Notes: a model not told the origin generated them from the sequence alone. 57,121 bases of DNA from an uncultured Lentisphaerota bacterium (GCA_903912445.1 CAIWHP010000030.1:1-57121); one strand, 5' to 3'; shown: positions 8,360-16,667, numbered from the stretch's first letter. Program-made: numbers and translations.

Positions 8360-9124
8360 ATGGAAACCCCTGAATACCAGCGGATGCGCGAGGCCGAAGA
8401 ACAGCACTGGTGGTATGCGGGCCTGCATGATCTTGTTATCCGCTGGACCCAGCGCGAGGCGGCGCGCCTCCCGCATCCGCTCGACATCCTGGATGCGGGC
8501 TGCGGCACCGGACGTCTCGCCCAGCTCCTGCAACCCTTCGGGAACGTCGCCGCCTGCGATCGGCATCCACTCGCCCTCGCCGCTACCACCCGCCGCGGCG
8601 TCCAGCGCGTATTCCCCTGCGATCTGATGACCGCTGCACTGGAGGCCGAAACCTACGACGTGATCACCTGCATGGATGTCCTCTATCACCGCGCGGTAAC
8701 CGCTACGTCCACCGTCCTGCAAAACCTGCAGCGGGCCTTGAAGCCGGGCGGCCTGTTGCTGGTCCAGGTGCCCGCCTTCGAGTGCCTGCGCGGCGCCCAC
8801 GATGTGGCGGTCCATACCCGCAGGCGCTTCCGCCGCCGGGAACTGGCCCACCTGCTGCACTCCGCCGGCCTGCAGCTCGAATTTAGTTCCTATCGCCTGC
8901 CGCTCTGCTTCGTTCCCGCCTTGCTGTGGAGGCAGGCCTCCCGCCACCGGCTGGCCCGGGAGCCGGACGGCTCCGATATCGCACGGCCCTGTCCGGCCGG
9001 CTTGAATCACTGGCTCCTGCGCCTGCTCCAGAGGGAAAACCGGCTGCTGCTGGCCGGTTGGCGACTGCCCTTCGGCACCTCGCTTTTTGCCAGCGCCAGA
9101 AAAAGGCCGCACCCGGGCCGGTAA
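8360..9124 (+). CDS. Class I SAM-dependent methyltransferase
   Basis: A 254-residue cytosolic methyltransferase. The SAM-binding motif I is DILDAGCGTGR at 42-52, followed by an acidic motif II stretch ending in CDRHPLAL, and YDVITCMDVLYH plus LKPGGLLLVQVP as later motifs. The N-terminal EEQHWWYAGLHDL is common in methyltransferases of polysaccharide clusters. It starts 24 nt after the GT-C gene and is the last gene of the signalling and glycosylation cluster, so a sugar or lipid-linked intermediate is a plausible substrate. The actual substrate cannot be read from sequence. Confidence 0.88.
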   Translation: METPEYQRMREAEEQHWWYAGLHDLVIRWTQREAARLPHPLDILDAGCGTGRLAQLLQPFGNVAACDRHPLALAATTRRGVQRVFPCDLMTAALEAETYDVITCMDVLYHRAVTATSTVLQNLQRALKPGGLLLVQVPAFECLRGAHDVAVHTRRRFRRRELAHLLHSAGLQLEFSSYRLPLCFVPALLWRQASRHRLAREPDGSDIARPCPAGLNHWLLRLLQRENRLLLAGWRLPFGTSLFASARKRPHPGR

Positions 9125-9134
9125 GCTTCCGGTC

Positions 9135-9163
9135 TTGACGGCGGCGGCGGCGACGCGTTGAAT
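9135..9163 (+). promoter_or_regulatory. Putative promoter TTGACG-N17-TTGAAT, leaderless spacing
   Basis: TTGACG at 9135-9140 and TTGAAT at 9158-9163 are separated by 17 nt. Only GCGGGC separates the -10 hexamer from the ATG at 9170, so transcription would begin at or next to the start codon. Confidence 0.55.
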
Positions 9164-9169
9164 GCGGGC

Positions 9170-10405
9170 ATGAAGCTTTTGCTGCCACTGTTGTTGCTGA
9201 CGGGGGTGGCCCGCGCCGGCGACTGGCCCCAGTTCCACGGGCCGAACCGCGACAACCTGTCCGCCGAGACCAACCTGTTGACGCGCTGGCCGGCGGGTGG
9301 GCCGCCGCTGCTCTGGCGCGCCACGGGGCTCGGCGAAGGCTACGCGAGCGCTGCGCTCAGCGCCGGCCGGATCTACACCGCCGGCAACATCTCGTCGCAT
9401 ACGATCATCACCGCGCTCGACCTCGCGGGCCGGCCGCTCTGGCAGGCGACCAACGGCCCGGCCTATCGCCGTGCGCAGCCCGGCGCGCGCTCGACGCCAA
9501 CGGTTGTCGGAGAGCAGGTCTATCACCTCAACGGCGATGGCGATATCGCCTGCCTCGACACGGCGACCGGCCGCACGCTCTGGACCCTGAACATGCTGGA
9601 AAAATTCGGCGGGCGGAATATCCAGTGGGGCCTGAGCGAAGCGCTGCTGGTGGATGGCGACCGCGTCATCGCCACGCCTGGCGGCTCGAACGTGCTGATG
9701 GTCGCGCTCGACCGCCACACCGGCAAAACCCTCTGGCAGACGCCCGGCACCGGCGACAAGCCCGGCTACACCGCGCCACAGCTCATCGACGTCCGCGGCC
9801 AGCGGCAGATCGTCACGATGACCTCCGGCTCCGCCATCGGCGTCGCGCCCGAGACCGGCCGGCTGCTCTGGCGCTTCGCAATGCCCGCGCCCTACGAGGT
9901 CAACGCGAGCCATCCGGTCTATCACGATGGCCATATCGCCCTGTTCAGCACCTGGGGGCGCGGCGCGTTCCTGCTGCGGCTCAAGCCGGAGGGCGCTGGC
10001 TGTGGCGTCGAGCAGGTGTGGCATACGACGGAACTCGACAACGAGCATGGCAGCGTCGTGCTGGTGAACGGCGCGCTCTATGGCCACGCCGACGGCAACC
10101 ACAAGCACCGCCACTGGGCCGCGCTCGACTGGGCGACCGGCCGCACGCTCTGGACCAGCGATGACTTCCCCGGCCCGCGCTCCGGCGCCGTCACCACCGC
10201 CGCTGGGATGCTCTACCTGCTGAACGAAAAACGGCAGCTCGCGCTCGCGCCCGCCGACCCGCAGAAGCTGGACATCGTCAGCCGGTTCGAGCTGCCCGCC
10301 GACGGACAAGGCCCCTCGTGGGCGCACCCGGTGATCTGCAACGGTCACCTCTACGTCCGCTACAGCCAGTTCCTCTACGCCTTCGACATCGCCGCGGTAA
10401 AGTAA
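9170..10405 (+). CDS. Secreted PQQ-type beta-propeller protein
   Basis: A 411-residue exported protein with a Sec signal peptide (MKLLLPLLLLTGVARA) followed by GDWPQFHGPNRDN, the usual opening of the PQQ-like propeller proteins abundant in Planctomycetes and Verrucomicrobia. Blade motifs recur: LDLAGRPLWQ, DTATGRTLWTL, DRHTGKTLWQT, APETGRLLWRF, DWATGRTLWTS. No dehydrogenase domain or haem motif is present, so it is more likely a binding or scaffold propeller than a quinoprotein dehydrogenase. The ATG at 9170 is preferred over an upstream in-frame TTG at 9158 because that TTG is inside the putative -10 box and the signal peptide begins at 9170. Confidence 0.88.
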   Translation: MKLLLPLLLLTGVARAGDWPQFHGPNRDNLSAETNLLTRWPAGGPPLLWRATGLGEGYASAALSAGRIYTAGNISSHTIITALDLAGRPLWQATNGPAYRRAQPGARSTPTVVGEQVYHLNGDGDIACLDTATGRTLWTLNMLEKFGGRNIQWGLSEALLVDGDRVIATPGGSNVLMVALDRHTGKTLWQTPGTGDKPGYTAPQLIDVRGQRQIVTMTSGSAIGVAPETGRLLWRFAMPAPYEVNASHPVYHDGHIALFSTWGRGAFLLRLKPEGAGCGVEQVWHTTELDNEHGSVVLVNGALYGHADGNHKHRHWAALDWATGRTLWTSDDFPGPRSGAVTTAAGMLYLLNEKRQLALAPADPQKLDIVSRFELPADGQGPSWAHPVICNGHLYVRYSQFLYAFDIAAVK

Positions 10406-10416
10406 ACAGGAGAGGA

Positions 10417-10486
10417 ATAGCCACAAAAGAATGCAAAGGTCACAACGGAATGCTCTGCGGTCTCTGTGTTCCTTTGTGGCCATTTT
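10417..10486. repeat. CCACAAA-type intergenic inverted repeat
   Basis: The left arm includes AGCCACAAAAGAATGCAAAG and the right arm CTGTGTTCCTTTGTGGCC, forming an imperfect hairpin between the propeller gene and the lyase gene. Similar degenerate CCACAAAG or CCACAGATT arms recur at about 20700-20817. Confidence 0.5.
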
Positions 10487-10501
10487 CATTTTGCACCCCG
10501 C

Positions 10502-10530
10502 TTCCCGCAACGCACCTTCTCCGCTATGCT
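10502..10530 (+). promoter_or_regulatory. Putative promoter TTCCCG-N17-TATGCT
   Basis: TTCCCG at 10502-10507 and TATGCT at 10525-10530 have a 17-nt spacer, and the ATG follows 13 nt after the -10. The whole block is nearly repeated at 13764-13792 before another exported carbohydrate-active gene, which supports a real promoter and shared control. Confidence 0.55.
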
Positions 10531-10543
10531 CCCACAACTTTTT

Positions 10544-12637
10544 ATGAAAACCATCCAGGCCTTGTTCGGACTTTGCGCGCTGGCCATCGCTGCCACCGGC
10601 GCCGATTCACTGCCGCCGCACCCGCGCCTGCTGTGCGACGCCGCCGGCATCGCGCAGCTCAAGCAACGCGTCCAACAGGAGCCCTGGGCGGCGCAGTGGA
10701 AGGCGTTCCGCAAGGGCTTCGACAAAACCATGGATACCCCGCTCGAGCTGCCGCCGCGCGGCGGCAACTGGGCGCACTGGTATGTGTGCCCCACCCACGG
10801 CGCGCGCCTGTCGCAAGGCAAGCAGCTCGGGCCCTGGCAATGGGAGCACATCTGCCCGGTGGACAAGGAAGTCCTGCACGGCGACCCGACCAAGCCCGAC
10901 CGCGACTTCGACGGCGTGGCGATCAACCGCCCGCACGGCAACTACGCGGCGGCGATCCGCAACGCGGGCCTCCTCTACCAGGTGACCGGCGAGGCGCGCT
11001 ACGCCCAGCGCGCGCGCGCCATCCTGCTCGCCTACGCCGGGCGCTATCTCTCCTATCCGTTGCACACCACGCGCGGCCAGGCGAAGATCGGTGGCGGGCG
11101 CATCGGGCCGCAGACGCTCGACGAATCCACGTGGCTGATCCCCGTGGCGCAGGGCGCGGACCTGATCTGGGACACGCTCCCCGAGGCCGACCGCCGCACG
11201 CTGGCCGACAAACTGTTTCTCCCCGCCGCGCGCGAGGTGATCCTCGCACACAAGATGGGCGTGCATAACATCCAGTGCTGGAAAAACAGCGCCGTCGGCC
11301 TGACGGGTTTTCTGCTCGGCGACACCGCGCTGATCAATGCCGCGATTGATGACCCTATCCGCGGCTACCGCACACAGATGGCCAAGGGCGTCCAGCCCGA
11401 CGGCGTCTGGTATGAGGGCGCGTGGGGCTATCACTTCTACACGCTGGGCGCCCTCTGGCCGCTGACGGAGGCCGCGCGCAATTGCCGGATCAACCTCTAC
11501 GGCGAGCCGCTGAAGAAAATGTTCGAGGCGCCGGTCAAGCTTGCCATGCCGAACCTGGTCCTGCCCGCGTTCAACGACAGCGGCGAGGTCAACATCCGCA
11601 GCAGCATGTTCGAGCTGGCCTACGCCCGCTACCGCGACCCGGTTTATCTCGTCGCGCTGGCCGACTCCAAGCGCCGCGACGAGCTGGCGCTGTGGTTCGG
11701 CGTGCCGCAGCTGCCCGCCACGCAGGCCGCGGCCCTGCCCAGCCGTAACGCGCAGGCCTCCGGCTACGCGATCCTCCAGCGCGGCGCCGGCGAGCAGGCC
11801 ACGTGGCTTTGCTTGAAGTACGGCCCGCACGGCGGCGGCCACGGGCATCCCGACAAAAATAGTTTCGTGCTCTACTCGCGCGGCAAGGTCGTCTGCCCCG
11901 ATCCCGGCACGCGGCCCTACGGCTCGCCGCTGCACGGCCAGTGGGACAAGGTCACGCTCGCGCACAGCACGCTCGTGGTGGACGGCGCCAACCAGGCCGA
12001 GGCCACGGGCCAATGCCTCGCCTTCGGCAGCGACCGTGGCTGCGACTTTGTGATGACCGACGCCGGTCCGATCGCCAAGGGTGTCCGCTTCGTCCGCACC
12101 GCCGTGCTGCTGAACGAGAACCTGATCGTCTTCGTGGACCAGCTTTCCGCCGACAAGCCCCACACCTTCGACCTTGCGACGCACTGTAACGGCCAATGGC
12201 TGCAACCGCCGCCCGGCGGCGTCTTCATGCTGCCCGCACAGAACGGCTATCAGCATCTCAAGAACGCCACGCTCTGCCGGACCAACGCCGCCTTCGCGCA
12301 GACTTTCAGCCTGGCACCCGACTGGCGCGGCACGCTCACGCTCGCCGGCGGCGTGCCCACCGAGATCATCACCGCCACCGGCGTCGGCAAGAGTACGGCC
12401 GACCGGATTCCCATGACCATCTTCCGGCGCACCGCCGCACAGACCACGTTCGTCTGGGCGCTCGCGCTCGACGGCACCGCACCGACGCTGCAAGCGGTGC
12501 TGCCGCAAATTCCGCGGCTCGATCCGACCATCTCGATCCGCGTCACCAGCGCCGCCGGCGCGTGGCAGCTCGCCGTGAACTCCACCAAGCCCGCCGTCCG
12601 CGTCACGCCCCTCGCTGCCGCCCCGCGCGGCAAATAG
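10544..12637 (+). CDS. Secreted heparinase II/III-like polysaccharide lyase
   Basis: A 697-residue exported enzyme with signal peptide MKTIQALFGLCALAIAATGA. It then has the family opening HPRLLCDAAGIAQLKQRV, an alpha-toroid region with KNSAVGLTGFLLGD and GAWGYHFYTLGAL, and the heparinase II/III beta-sandwich beginning around YGPHGGGHGHPDKNSF, whose His and Tyr residues are typical of the fold. The family cleaves uronic-acid polysaccharides (heparin, alginate and others) by beta-elimination; the substrate is not evident. The ATG at 10544 is chosen for its signal peptide; an in-frame GTG at 10466 lies inside the upstream repeat. No other lyase gene adjoins it. Confidence 0.85.
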   Translation: MKTIQALFGLCALAIAATGADSLPPHPRLLCDAAGIAQLKQRVQQEPWAAQWKAFRKGFDKTMDTPLELPPRGGNWAHWYVCPTHGARLSQGKQLGPWQWEHICPVDKEVLHGDPTKPDRDFDGVAINRPHGNYAAAIRNAGLLYQVTGEARYAQRARAILLAYAGRYLSYPLHTTRGQAKIGGGRIGPQTLDESTWLIPVAQGADLIWDTLPEADRRTLADKLFLPAAREVILAHKMGVHNIQCWKNSAVGLTGFLLGDTALINAAIDDPIRGYRTQMAKGVQPDGVWYEGAWGYHFYTLGALWPLTEAARNCRINLYGEPLKKMFEAPVKLAMPNLVLPAFNDSGEVNIRSSMFELAYARYRDPVYLVALADSKRRDELALWFGVPQLPATQAAALPSRNAQASGYAILQRGAGEQATWLCLKYGPHGGGHGHPDKNSFVLYSRGKVVCPDPGTRPYGSPLHGQWDKVTLAHSTLVVDGANQAEATGQCLAFGSDRGCDFVMTDAGPIAKGVRFVRTAVLLNENLIVFVDQLSADKPHTFDLATHCNGQWLQPPPGGVFMLPAQNGYQHLKNATLCRTNAAFAQTFSLAPDWRGTLTLAGGVPTEIITATGVGKSTADRIPMTIFRRTAAQTTFVWALALDGTAPTLQAVLPQIPRLDPTISIRVTSAAGAWQLAVNSTKPAVRVTPLAAAPRGK

Positions 12638-12718
12638 TTTTCCAGAGATTGGAAAAAGAAAATCCAGTTTTTCCAAGCATTGGAAAATCTCACGCGTTTC
12701 ATTCCCAAGGCTTGGAAA
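12638..12718. repeat. Triplet of TTTCCAAG-type palindromes
   Basis: Three palindromes stand in a row between convergent genes: TTTTCCAGAGATTGGAAAA (centre 12647), TTTTCCAAGCATTGGAAAA (centre 12678) and TTCCCAAGGCTTGGAAA (centre 12710). The spacing is 31 and 32 bp. This is the fullest copy of a dispersed element seen at many places in the window. Confidence 0.9.
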
Positions 12719-12796
12719 TCGCCAACGCTGACAACGCGTGCCGGCGTCGCCAAGCATCAAGGTGCGCTTGCTGGTGCGGCACGGCGGGCGTACCCG

Positions 12797-13600
12797 TCAG
12801 TCTTTCTTGCCCGCAGACCCGGAGGCCTGGGGCAGGTTGCAGTGCTTCTCCCAGTAGTCGCGGCCCAGGAGCGACTGTTTCGCGGTCATGCTTTTGATGT
12901 ACTCCATCTTTTTCGTCATGACCTCGCTGCGTTCGCACCGCTTGAGGAAGCTGGGGCCCTCGCACACCATGGCGGCAAAGGTTTCCGCGCGGTCTTCCGC
13001 CTCGTTGGACTGGGCATAGTCGGAGATGAAATGCGCCGACATATCGCCCGAGGCGGCGTTTTTCTCCACCTGCGTTTTCTTGCGCGCGGTGAGGTTCGCG
13101 GGCGCAAAGACGCTGCCCTTGTAGACAAACGTCTTCGGGTTCAGTTTGGCCCATGATTTCGCCGGCGGCCGCTCATCCACCACATGAAAGATCTCGTGAT
13201 AGACCGTATGCGCGGAAAAGCCGGCTTGCAGGATAATCAGCTTTCCGCAGGCCACACCGGCTGCCCCCATGCCATCGACCTTCAGCGTGTCCACCACGAT
13301 GACCGTATTGAGGCGGGAGGCCTTGATGAAGCTGACCGTCAGGTGGTCGACTATCTTGAAAAACCGGTCGAGTTCGCCTTCCAGTTTTTCGGTGCCGATG
13401 GGGTGACCGATGATATGCTCCGGGAAGATGGCTTTTTGGTTCAGGAAGAAGCCGAATTTTCGCGCCGTCTGTGTGTAGGAGTGATCGATGGGTTTCTCGG
13501 CCGCCGGCGTGGCCGGGGCGCCCGCTAGCATTCCGGCGGCCAGCAGCAGCCAGGCCGCGGCGCCAGCCGGCAGCCGCAAGACATTTTTCCTGTCCGCCAT
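12797..13600 (-). CDS. Secreted zinc metallopeptidase-like protein (HEIFH)
   Basis: A 267-residue exported protein. Signal peptide at about 1-34 (LPAGAAAWLLLAAGMLAG, cleavage near APATPAA). The zinc-binding HExxH motif is HEIFH at 135-139, preceded by the hydrophobic strand KLIILQAGFSAHTVY. A downstream acidic stretch NEAEDRAETFAAM (about 199-211) probably supplies the third ligand, as in gluzincins. It resembles the loosely defined putative zinc-binding peptidases of bacterial exported proteins; I cannot name a subfamily. The start at 13600 is supported by GAGGGG about 8 nt upstream. A promoter TTGCGC-N17-TATCCT sits about 85 nt upstream. It is transcribed divergently from the glycosidase-like gene at 13804. 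Confidence 0.75.
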   Translation of the reverse strand: MADRKNVLRLPAGAAAWLLLAAGMLAGAPATPAAEKPIDHSYTQTARKFGFFLNQKAIFPEHIIGHPIGTEKLEGELDRFFKIVDHLTVSFIKASRLNTVIVVDTLKVDGMGAAGVACGKLIILQAGFSAHTVYHEIFHVVDERPPAKSWAKLNPKTFVYKGSVFAPANLTARKKTQVEKNAASGDMSAHFISDYAQSNEAEDRAETFAAMVCEGPSFLKRCERSEVMTKKMEYIKSMTAKQSLLGRDYWEKHCNLPQASGSAGKKD

Positions 13601-13683
13601 GTTGGGTCCCCTCATCAGCGCCCGGCAGATGGTTCGCGCTGCCGCATCGAAAAACCCTTGGCCGGTGCCGCGCACCGGGCGGG

Positions 13684-13712
13684 AGGATAAAACCGGCCAT
13701 GGAACGGCGCAA
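13684..13712 (-). promoter_or_regulatory. Putative promoter TTGCGC-N17-TATCCT for the metallopeptidase gene
   Basis: On the minus strand, TTGCGC (plus 13707-13712) and TATCCT (plus 13684-13689) are 17 nt apart. This leaves a leader of about 75-80 nt with a ribosome site GAGGGG before the ATG at 13600. Confidence 0.5.
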
Positions 13713-13763
13713 GCCTCAACCGTGCCCCAGCTCCTTAAGGCCATCATCCTGGTTCTTCGCCGC

Positions 13764-13792
13764 TTCCCGCCTCGCTGCTTCTCCGCTATGCT
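13764..13792 (+). promoter_or_regulatory. Putative promoter TTCCCG-N17-TATGCT
   Basis: TTCCCG at 13764-13769, 17 nt, TATGCT at 13787-13792, then 11 nt to the ATG at 13804. The block from CGCTTCCCGC to ATGAAAACC is nearly identical to 10500-10551, before the lyase gene. Confidence 0.55.
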
Positions 13793-13803
13793 TCCACACA
13801 CTT

Positions 13804-16545
13804 ATGAAAACCCTCATGGCCGTGGCACTGGGCCTCGCGCTGCTGGCGGCGGCGCGGGCCGGGGAGTTCGTCTTCGAGACTGCCACCAGTCGTCTGGCGC
13901 TCGATGATCACGGCTATTGCACCAGCCTGCGCGACAAGGTCAGCGGCGCAGAATGGCTCGCCAAAAAGCCGGCGGCGTTCTTCTCCATCCGGAAAGAGGG
14001 CATCACCTTTGCCGCCACCACGCTGGCGCGCGCAGGCGAAAACTTTCACGTCGAGTTCGGTGCCTCGCAGGTTTCGGCCGACCTGTTGATCTCCGCGCAG
14101 CCGGAGTTCATCAAGATCCAGCTCCTGAAGTTGAGCGCCGCCGACGTGGACTCGCTGGAGCTGGCGCACCTGAACCTGCTGCCGCTCAAGCGCAACGGCA
14201 GCTGGCTCGGAGCGCTGTGGGACGAGCGGTTCGCCGTCGCGCTGCTCGGACTCTCCGACTGCGTCCAGGTGGTATCTGGCGGCCAGCGGATCACGGCCAC
14301 GCTGCACCGCGAGTTCGGGCTCGGGGGCGAGGGCGTCGCGCTGGTGGCGACGCCGCCGGCGCAGTTGCTGGCACAGGTACAAGCGGTCGAGAAGGCCTGC
14401 GGCCTGCCCTCGCCGCAGCTCTCCGGCGCGTGGGCCAAGCAATCCCAGGACGTGCGCACCGGCTACTTCTTCAGCGACCTGACCGAGGCCAACGCCGACG
14501 AGACCATCCGCTACGCCAAGCTCGGCGGCTTCGGCTACATCATGACCTACTCCGGCACCTGGTCGCTCTCGCTCGGCTCCTACCCGATCAACACGAACAA
14601 ATTCCCGCGCGGCGAGGAGAGCCTGAAGGCCGTCATCGACAAGTGCCACGCCGCCGGGCTCAAGGTGGGCATGCACATGCTGACCAGCTTCGTCAGCAAG
14701 AGCGACCCGCTGGTGCGGCCAAAGCCCGACGCGCGCCTGCTCAAGGACGACCACGCGACGCTCGCGGCCGACCTCGACGCCAAGGCGCAGGAAATCACCG
14801 CGACCGCGCCGCTGGCCAGCTTCCCGACCGAGGGCGCGTACTATGGCGACCGCAAGGCCGGCTTCGACATCCAGATCGATGACGAGCTGATCCAATACCG
14901 CGCCATCGGCGGCGCGGGCACGAACACGTTTCTCAAATGCATCCGCGGCTTCGCGGGCACCAAGGCTGCGCCGCACCAGGCCGGCGCGCCCATCCACCAC
15001 CTCGTCGAGCGCTACGGCTCCTACCTCGTGGACCTGCGCACGACGCTCAAGGCCGAAGTCAGCGAGCGGATCGCGGGCGTCATCAACCGGTGCGGCTTCG
15101 ACATGATCTATTTCGACGGTGGCGAGTGCAACAGCGCCAACGGCCCCTCGTGGTACTGGGTCAGCCAGCAGCAGCGCGACATCTGCGAGCGGGTGCGGCG
15201 GCCGCTGCTCGTGCAGGGCTCCGGCGGCACGCCGTGGACCTGGCACTGGTTCGCGCGCGGCGAGTGCGACGACTTCGCCGCCGTCGCGCCCAAGCAATAT
15301 CTCGACTGGCACAAGATCGCCGACTCGTGGCGCTCCTACCACAACAGCTTCATGCCCGCCGACCTCGGCTGGTGGGGCTTCCTCGCGTGGGCGCCGCACC
15401 AGCCGGCGACGACGCCGGACGAAGTCGAGTTTTACGCCATCCGCATGCTTGCGCTCAACTCCTCCGTCGCGCTCGAAACCCATCTGACCGCGCTCAAGCA
15501 GAACGGGCGCACGGAAGAGATGCTGCAACTGCTCGGCGACTACGAGAAGCTGCGCCTCGGCAAAGGTGTATCAACCCCGGTGCGCGAGCAGCTCGCCACC
15601 GGCGAATGGCACCGCGTCGGCAGCGCGTTTCTGCCGGTCCGCTATGACGTCACACGCCTCGGCGCCAGCGAGGAGCGCGTCATCACCAACGCGTTTGCTG
15701 CGCAGCCGCTGCAATTCCGGTTACAGTGCGTGCCCGTGCTCGCGCCGCCGGGCGCGGCGACCAACCGCGTGTTGCTGCACGCCGTGCCACCGCTGCAGCT
15801 GCCGCCGCCGGACAAGCGCGCCGCGCTGCCCGGCGCGCTCGCGGCCCGCATCGAGTTCACCAAGCCCGTCGGCGACCAGTTCAGCGTGTTCATGGTCGGC
15901 CAGGCCGCGCCCGCCGCCACCGGCACCGCGGGCAAGCCGCTCAACCTGCTGAAGCACCGCGCGCTCGCCGTGCGCCTGAGCGTGCCGGGCGCCCCGCCCG
16001 CGGGCCAGCCGCCGCCCGTGCTCAATCTCCAGCTCGAAGCCGGCGGGAAAGTCTATCGCGACTACTACGTGGACCTCGACTTCGCCGGCGAGCGCACGCT
16101 CATCATCCCCGAGCCGACCACCGGGCGGATGCTCCCGGAATTCCGGCCGGCACACGCCAACTATGCGTTCAAGGCGGCGATGTATGGCTTTAACTATGGC
16201 GGCATCCTCGCGCTCAACCTGCGCTGGATGCGCGGCGGCGGCACGTGCGCCGTCGCCCAGGTCGAGGCGCTGGCCGAACTCGATACGCCGCTCACGCGGC
16301 CGGTGCTCGCTGTCGGCGGAAAGAAATTCGTGCTGCCGGTGGATCTGGGCACGGAAGATTACGCCGAATTCCGCGACGGCGGCGACCTCCGCGTCTTCGA
16401 CAAGCAGGGCCAGCTGCTACAGACCGTCCGCCCCGCCGGCCGCGTGCCACAGCTGCCCGCCGGCCCCAGCCGCATCCAGCTCGAAGCCGGCGGCGGCGCG
16501 GCCAAGCTGACGGTCATCACCCTCGGCGCGCCGCTGAAGTTCTGA
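13804..16545 (+). CDS. Secreted TIM-barrel glycosidase-like protein (913 aa)
   Basis: An exported protein with signal peptide MKTLMAVALGLALLAAARA. The N-terminal 200 residues look like a beta-sandwich. The middle (about 220-600) reads like a glycoside-hydrolase (beta/alpha)8 barrel: GYFFSDLTEANADETIRYAK, GFGYIMTYSGTW, AAGLKVGMHMLTSF, then CGFDMIYFDGGECN, whose Asp and Glu are candidate catalytic residues, and LLVQGSGG. The C-terminal third is beta-rich. The overall order recalls GH36/GH31-like or DUF-type glycosidases common in Verrucomicrobia, but I cannot assign a family. The start is chosen at the signal peptide; the 111-codon upstream extension is not credible. Confidence 0.75.
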   Translation: MKTLMAVALGLALLAAARAGEFVFETATSRLALDDHGYCTSLRDKVSGAEWLAKKPAAFFSIRKEGITFAATTLARAGENFHVEFGASQVSADLLISAQPEFIKIQLLKLSAADVDSLELAHLNLLPLKRNGSWLGALWDERFAVALLGLSDCVQVVSGGQRITATLHREFGLGGEGVALVATPPAQLLAQVQAVEKACGLPSPQLSGAWAKQSQDVRTGYFFSDLTEANADETIRYAKLGGFGYIMTYSGTWSLSLGSYPINTNKFPRGEESLKAVIDKCHAAGLKVGMHMLTSFVSKSDPLVRPKPDARLLKDDHATLAADLDAKAQEITATAPLASFPTEGAYYGDRKAGFDIQIDDELIQYRAIGGAGTNTFLKCIRGFAGTKAAPHQAGAPIHHLVERYGSYLVDLRTTLKAEVSERIAGVINRCGFDMIYFDGGECNSANGPSWYWVSQQQRDICERVRRPLLVQGSGGTPWTWHWFARGECDDFAAVAPKQYLDWHKIADSWRSYHNSFMPADLGWWGFLAWAPHQPATTPDEVEFYAIRMLALNSSVALETHLTALKQNGRTEEMLQLLGDYEKLRLGKGVSTPVREQLATGEWHRVGSAFLPVRYDVTRLGASEERVITNAFAAQPLQFRLQCVPVLAPPGAATNRVLLHAVPPLQLPPPDKRAALPGALAARIEFTKPVGDQFSVFMVGQAAPAATGTAGKPLNLLKHRALAVRLSVPGAPPAGQPPPVLNLQLEAGGKVYRDYYVDLDFAGERTLIIPEPTTGRMLPEFRPAHANYAFKAAMYGFNYGGILALNLRWMRGGGTCAVAQVEALAELDTPLTRPVLAVGGKKFVLPVDLGTEDYAEFRDGGDLRVFDKQGQLLQTVRPAGRVPQLPAGPSRIQLEAGGGAAKLTVITLGAPLKF

Positions 16546-16556
16546 AGCGGCCCCTC

Positions 16557-16604
16557 TTTTCCAAGGTCTGGAAAACCCGGCGTTTTCTTTTCCAAGCCTT
16601 GGAA
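16557..16604. repeat. Pair of TTTCCAAG-type palindromes
   Basis: TTTTCCAAGGTCTGGAAAA at 16557-16575 and TTTTCCAAGCCTTGGAA at 16588-16604, centres 31 bp apart, lie between two tandem plus-strand genes. The right arm of the second copy doubles as a possible -35 box. Confidence 0.9.
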
Positions 16605-16627
16605 TAAGCACAGCGGCTTACTAGACT
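16599..16627 (+). promoter_or_regulatory. Putative promoter TTGGAA-N17-TAGACT using a repeat arm as -35
   Basis: TTGGAA (16599-16604) is the right half of the repeat palindrome. TAGACT (16622-16627) follows after 17 nt. The downstream gene has a strong ribosome site, AGGGAAGGAA, before the ATG at 16668. Confidence 0.5.
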
Positions 16628-16667
16628 GCCGCGGCAGGAGTGGTGGACACAAGGGAAGGAACTTCAC

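Noticed and set aside
6380-10537. 1385-aa minus-strand ORF
   Set aside because: It runs antisense across four well-supported plus-strand genes and has no recognisable motif.
12638-12718. Palindromic repeats as plain intrinsic terminators
   Set aside because: Stems are AT-capped and only 7-9 bp, no downstream U tract, and one pair lies inside a gene; some terminator effect between convergent genes cannot be excluded.
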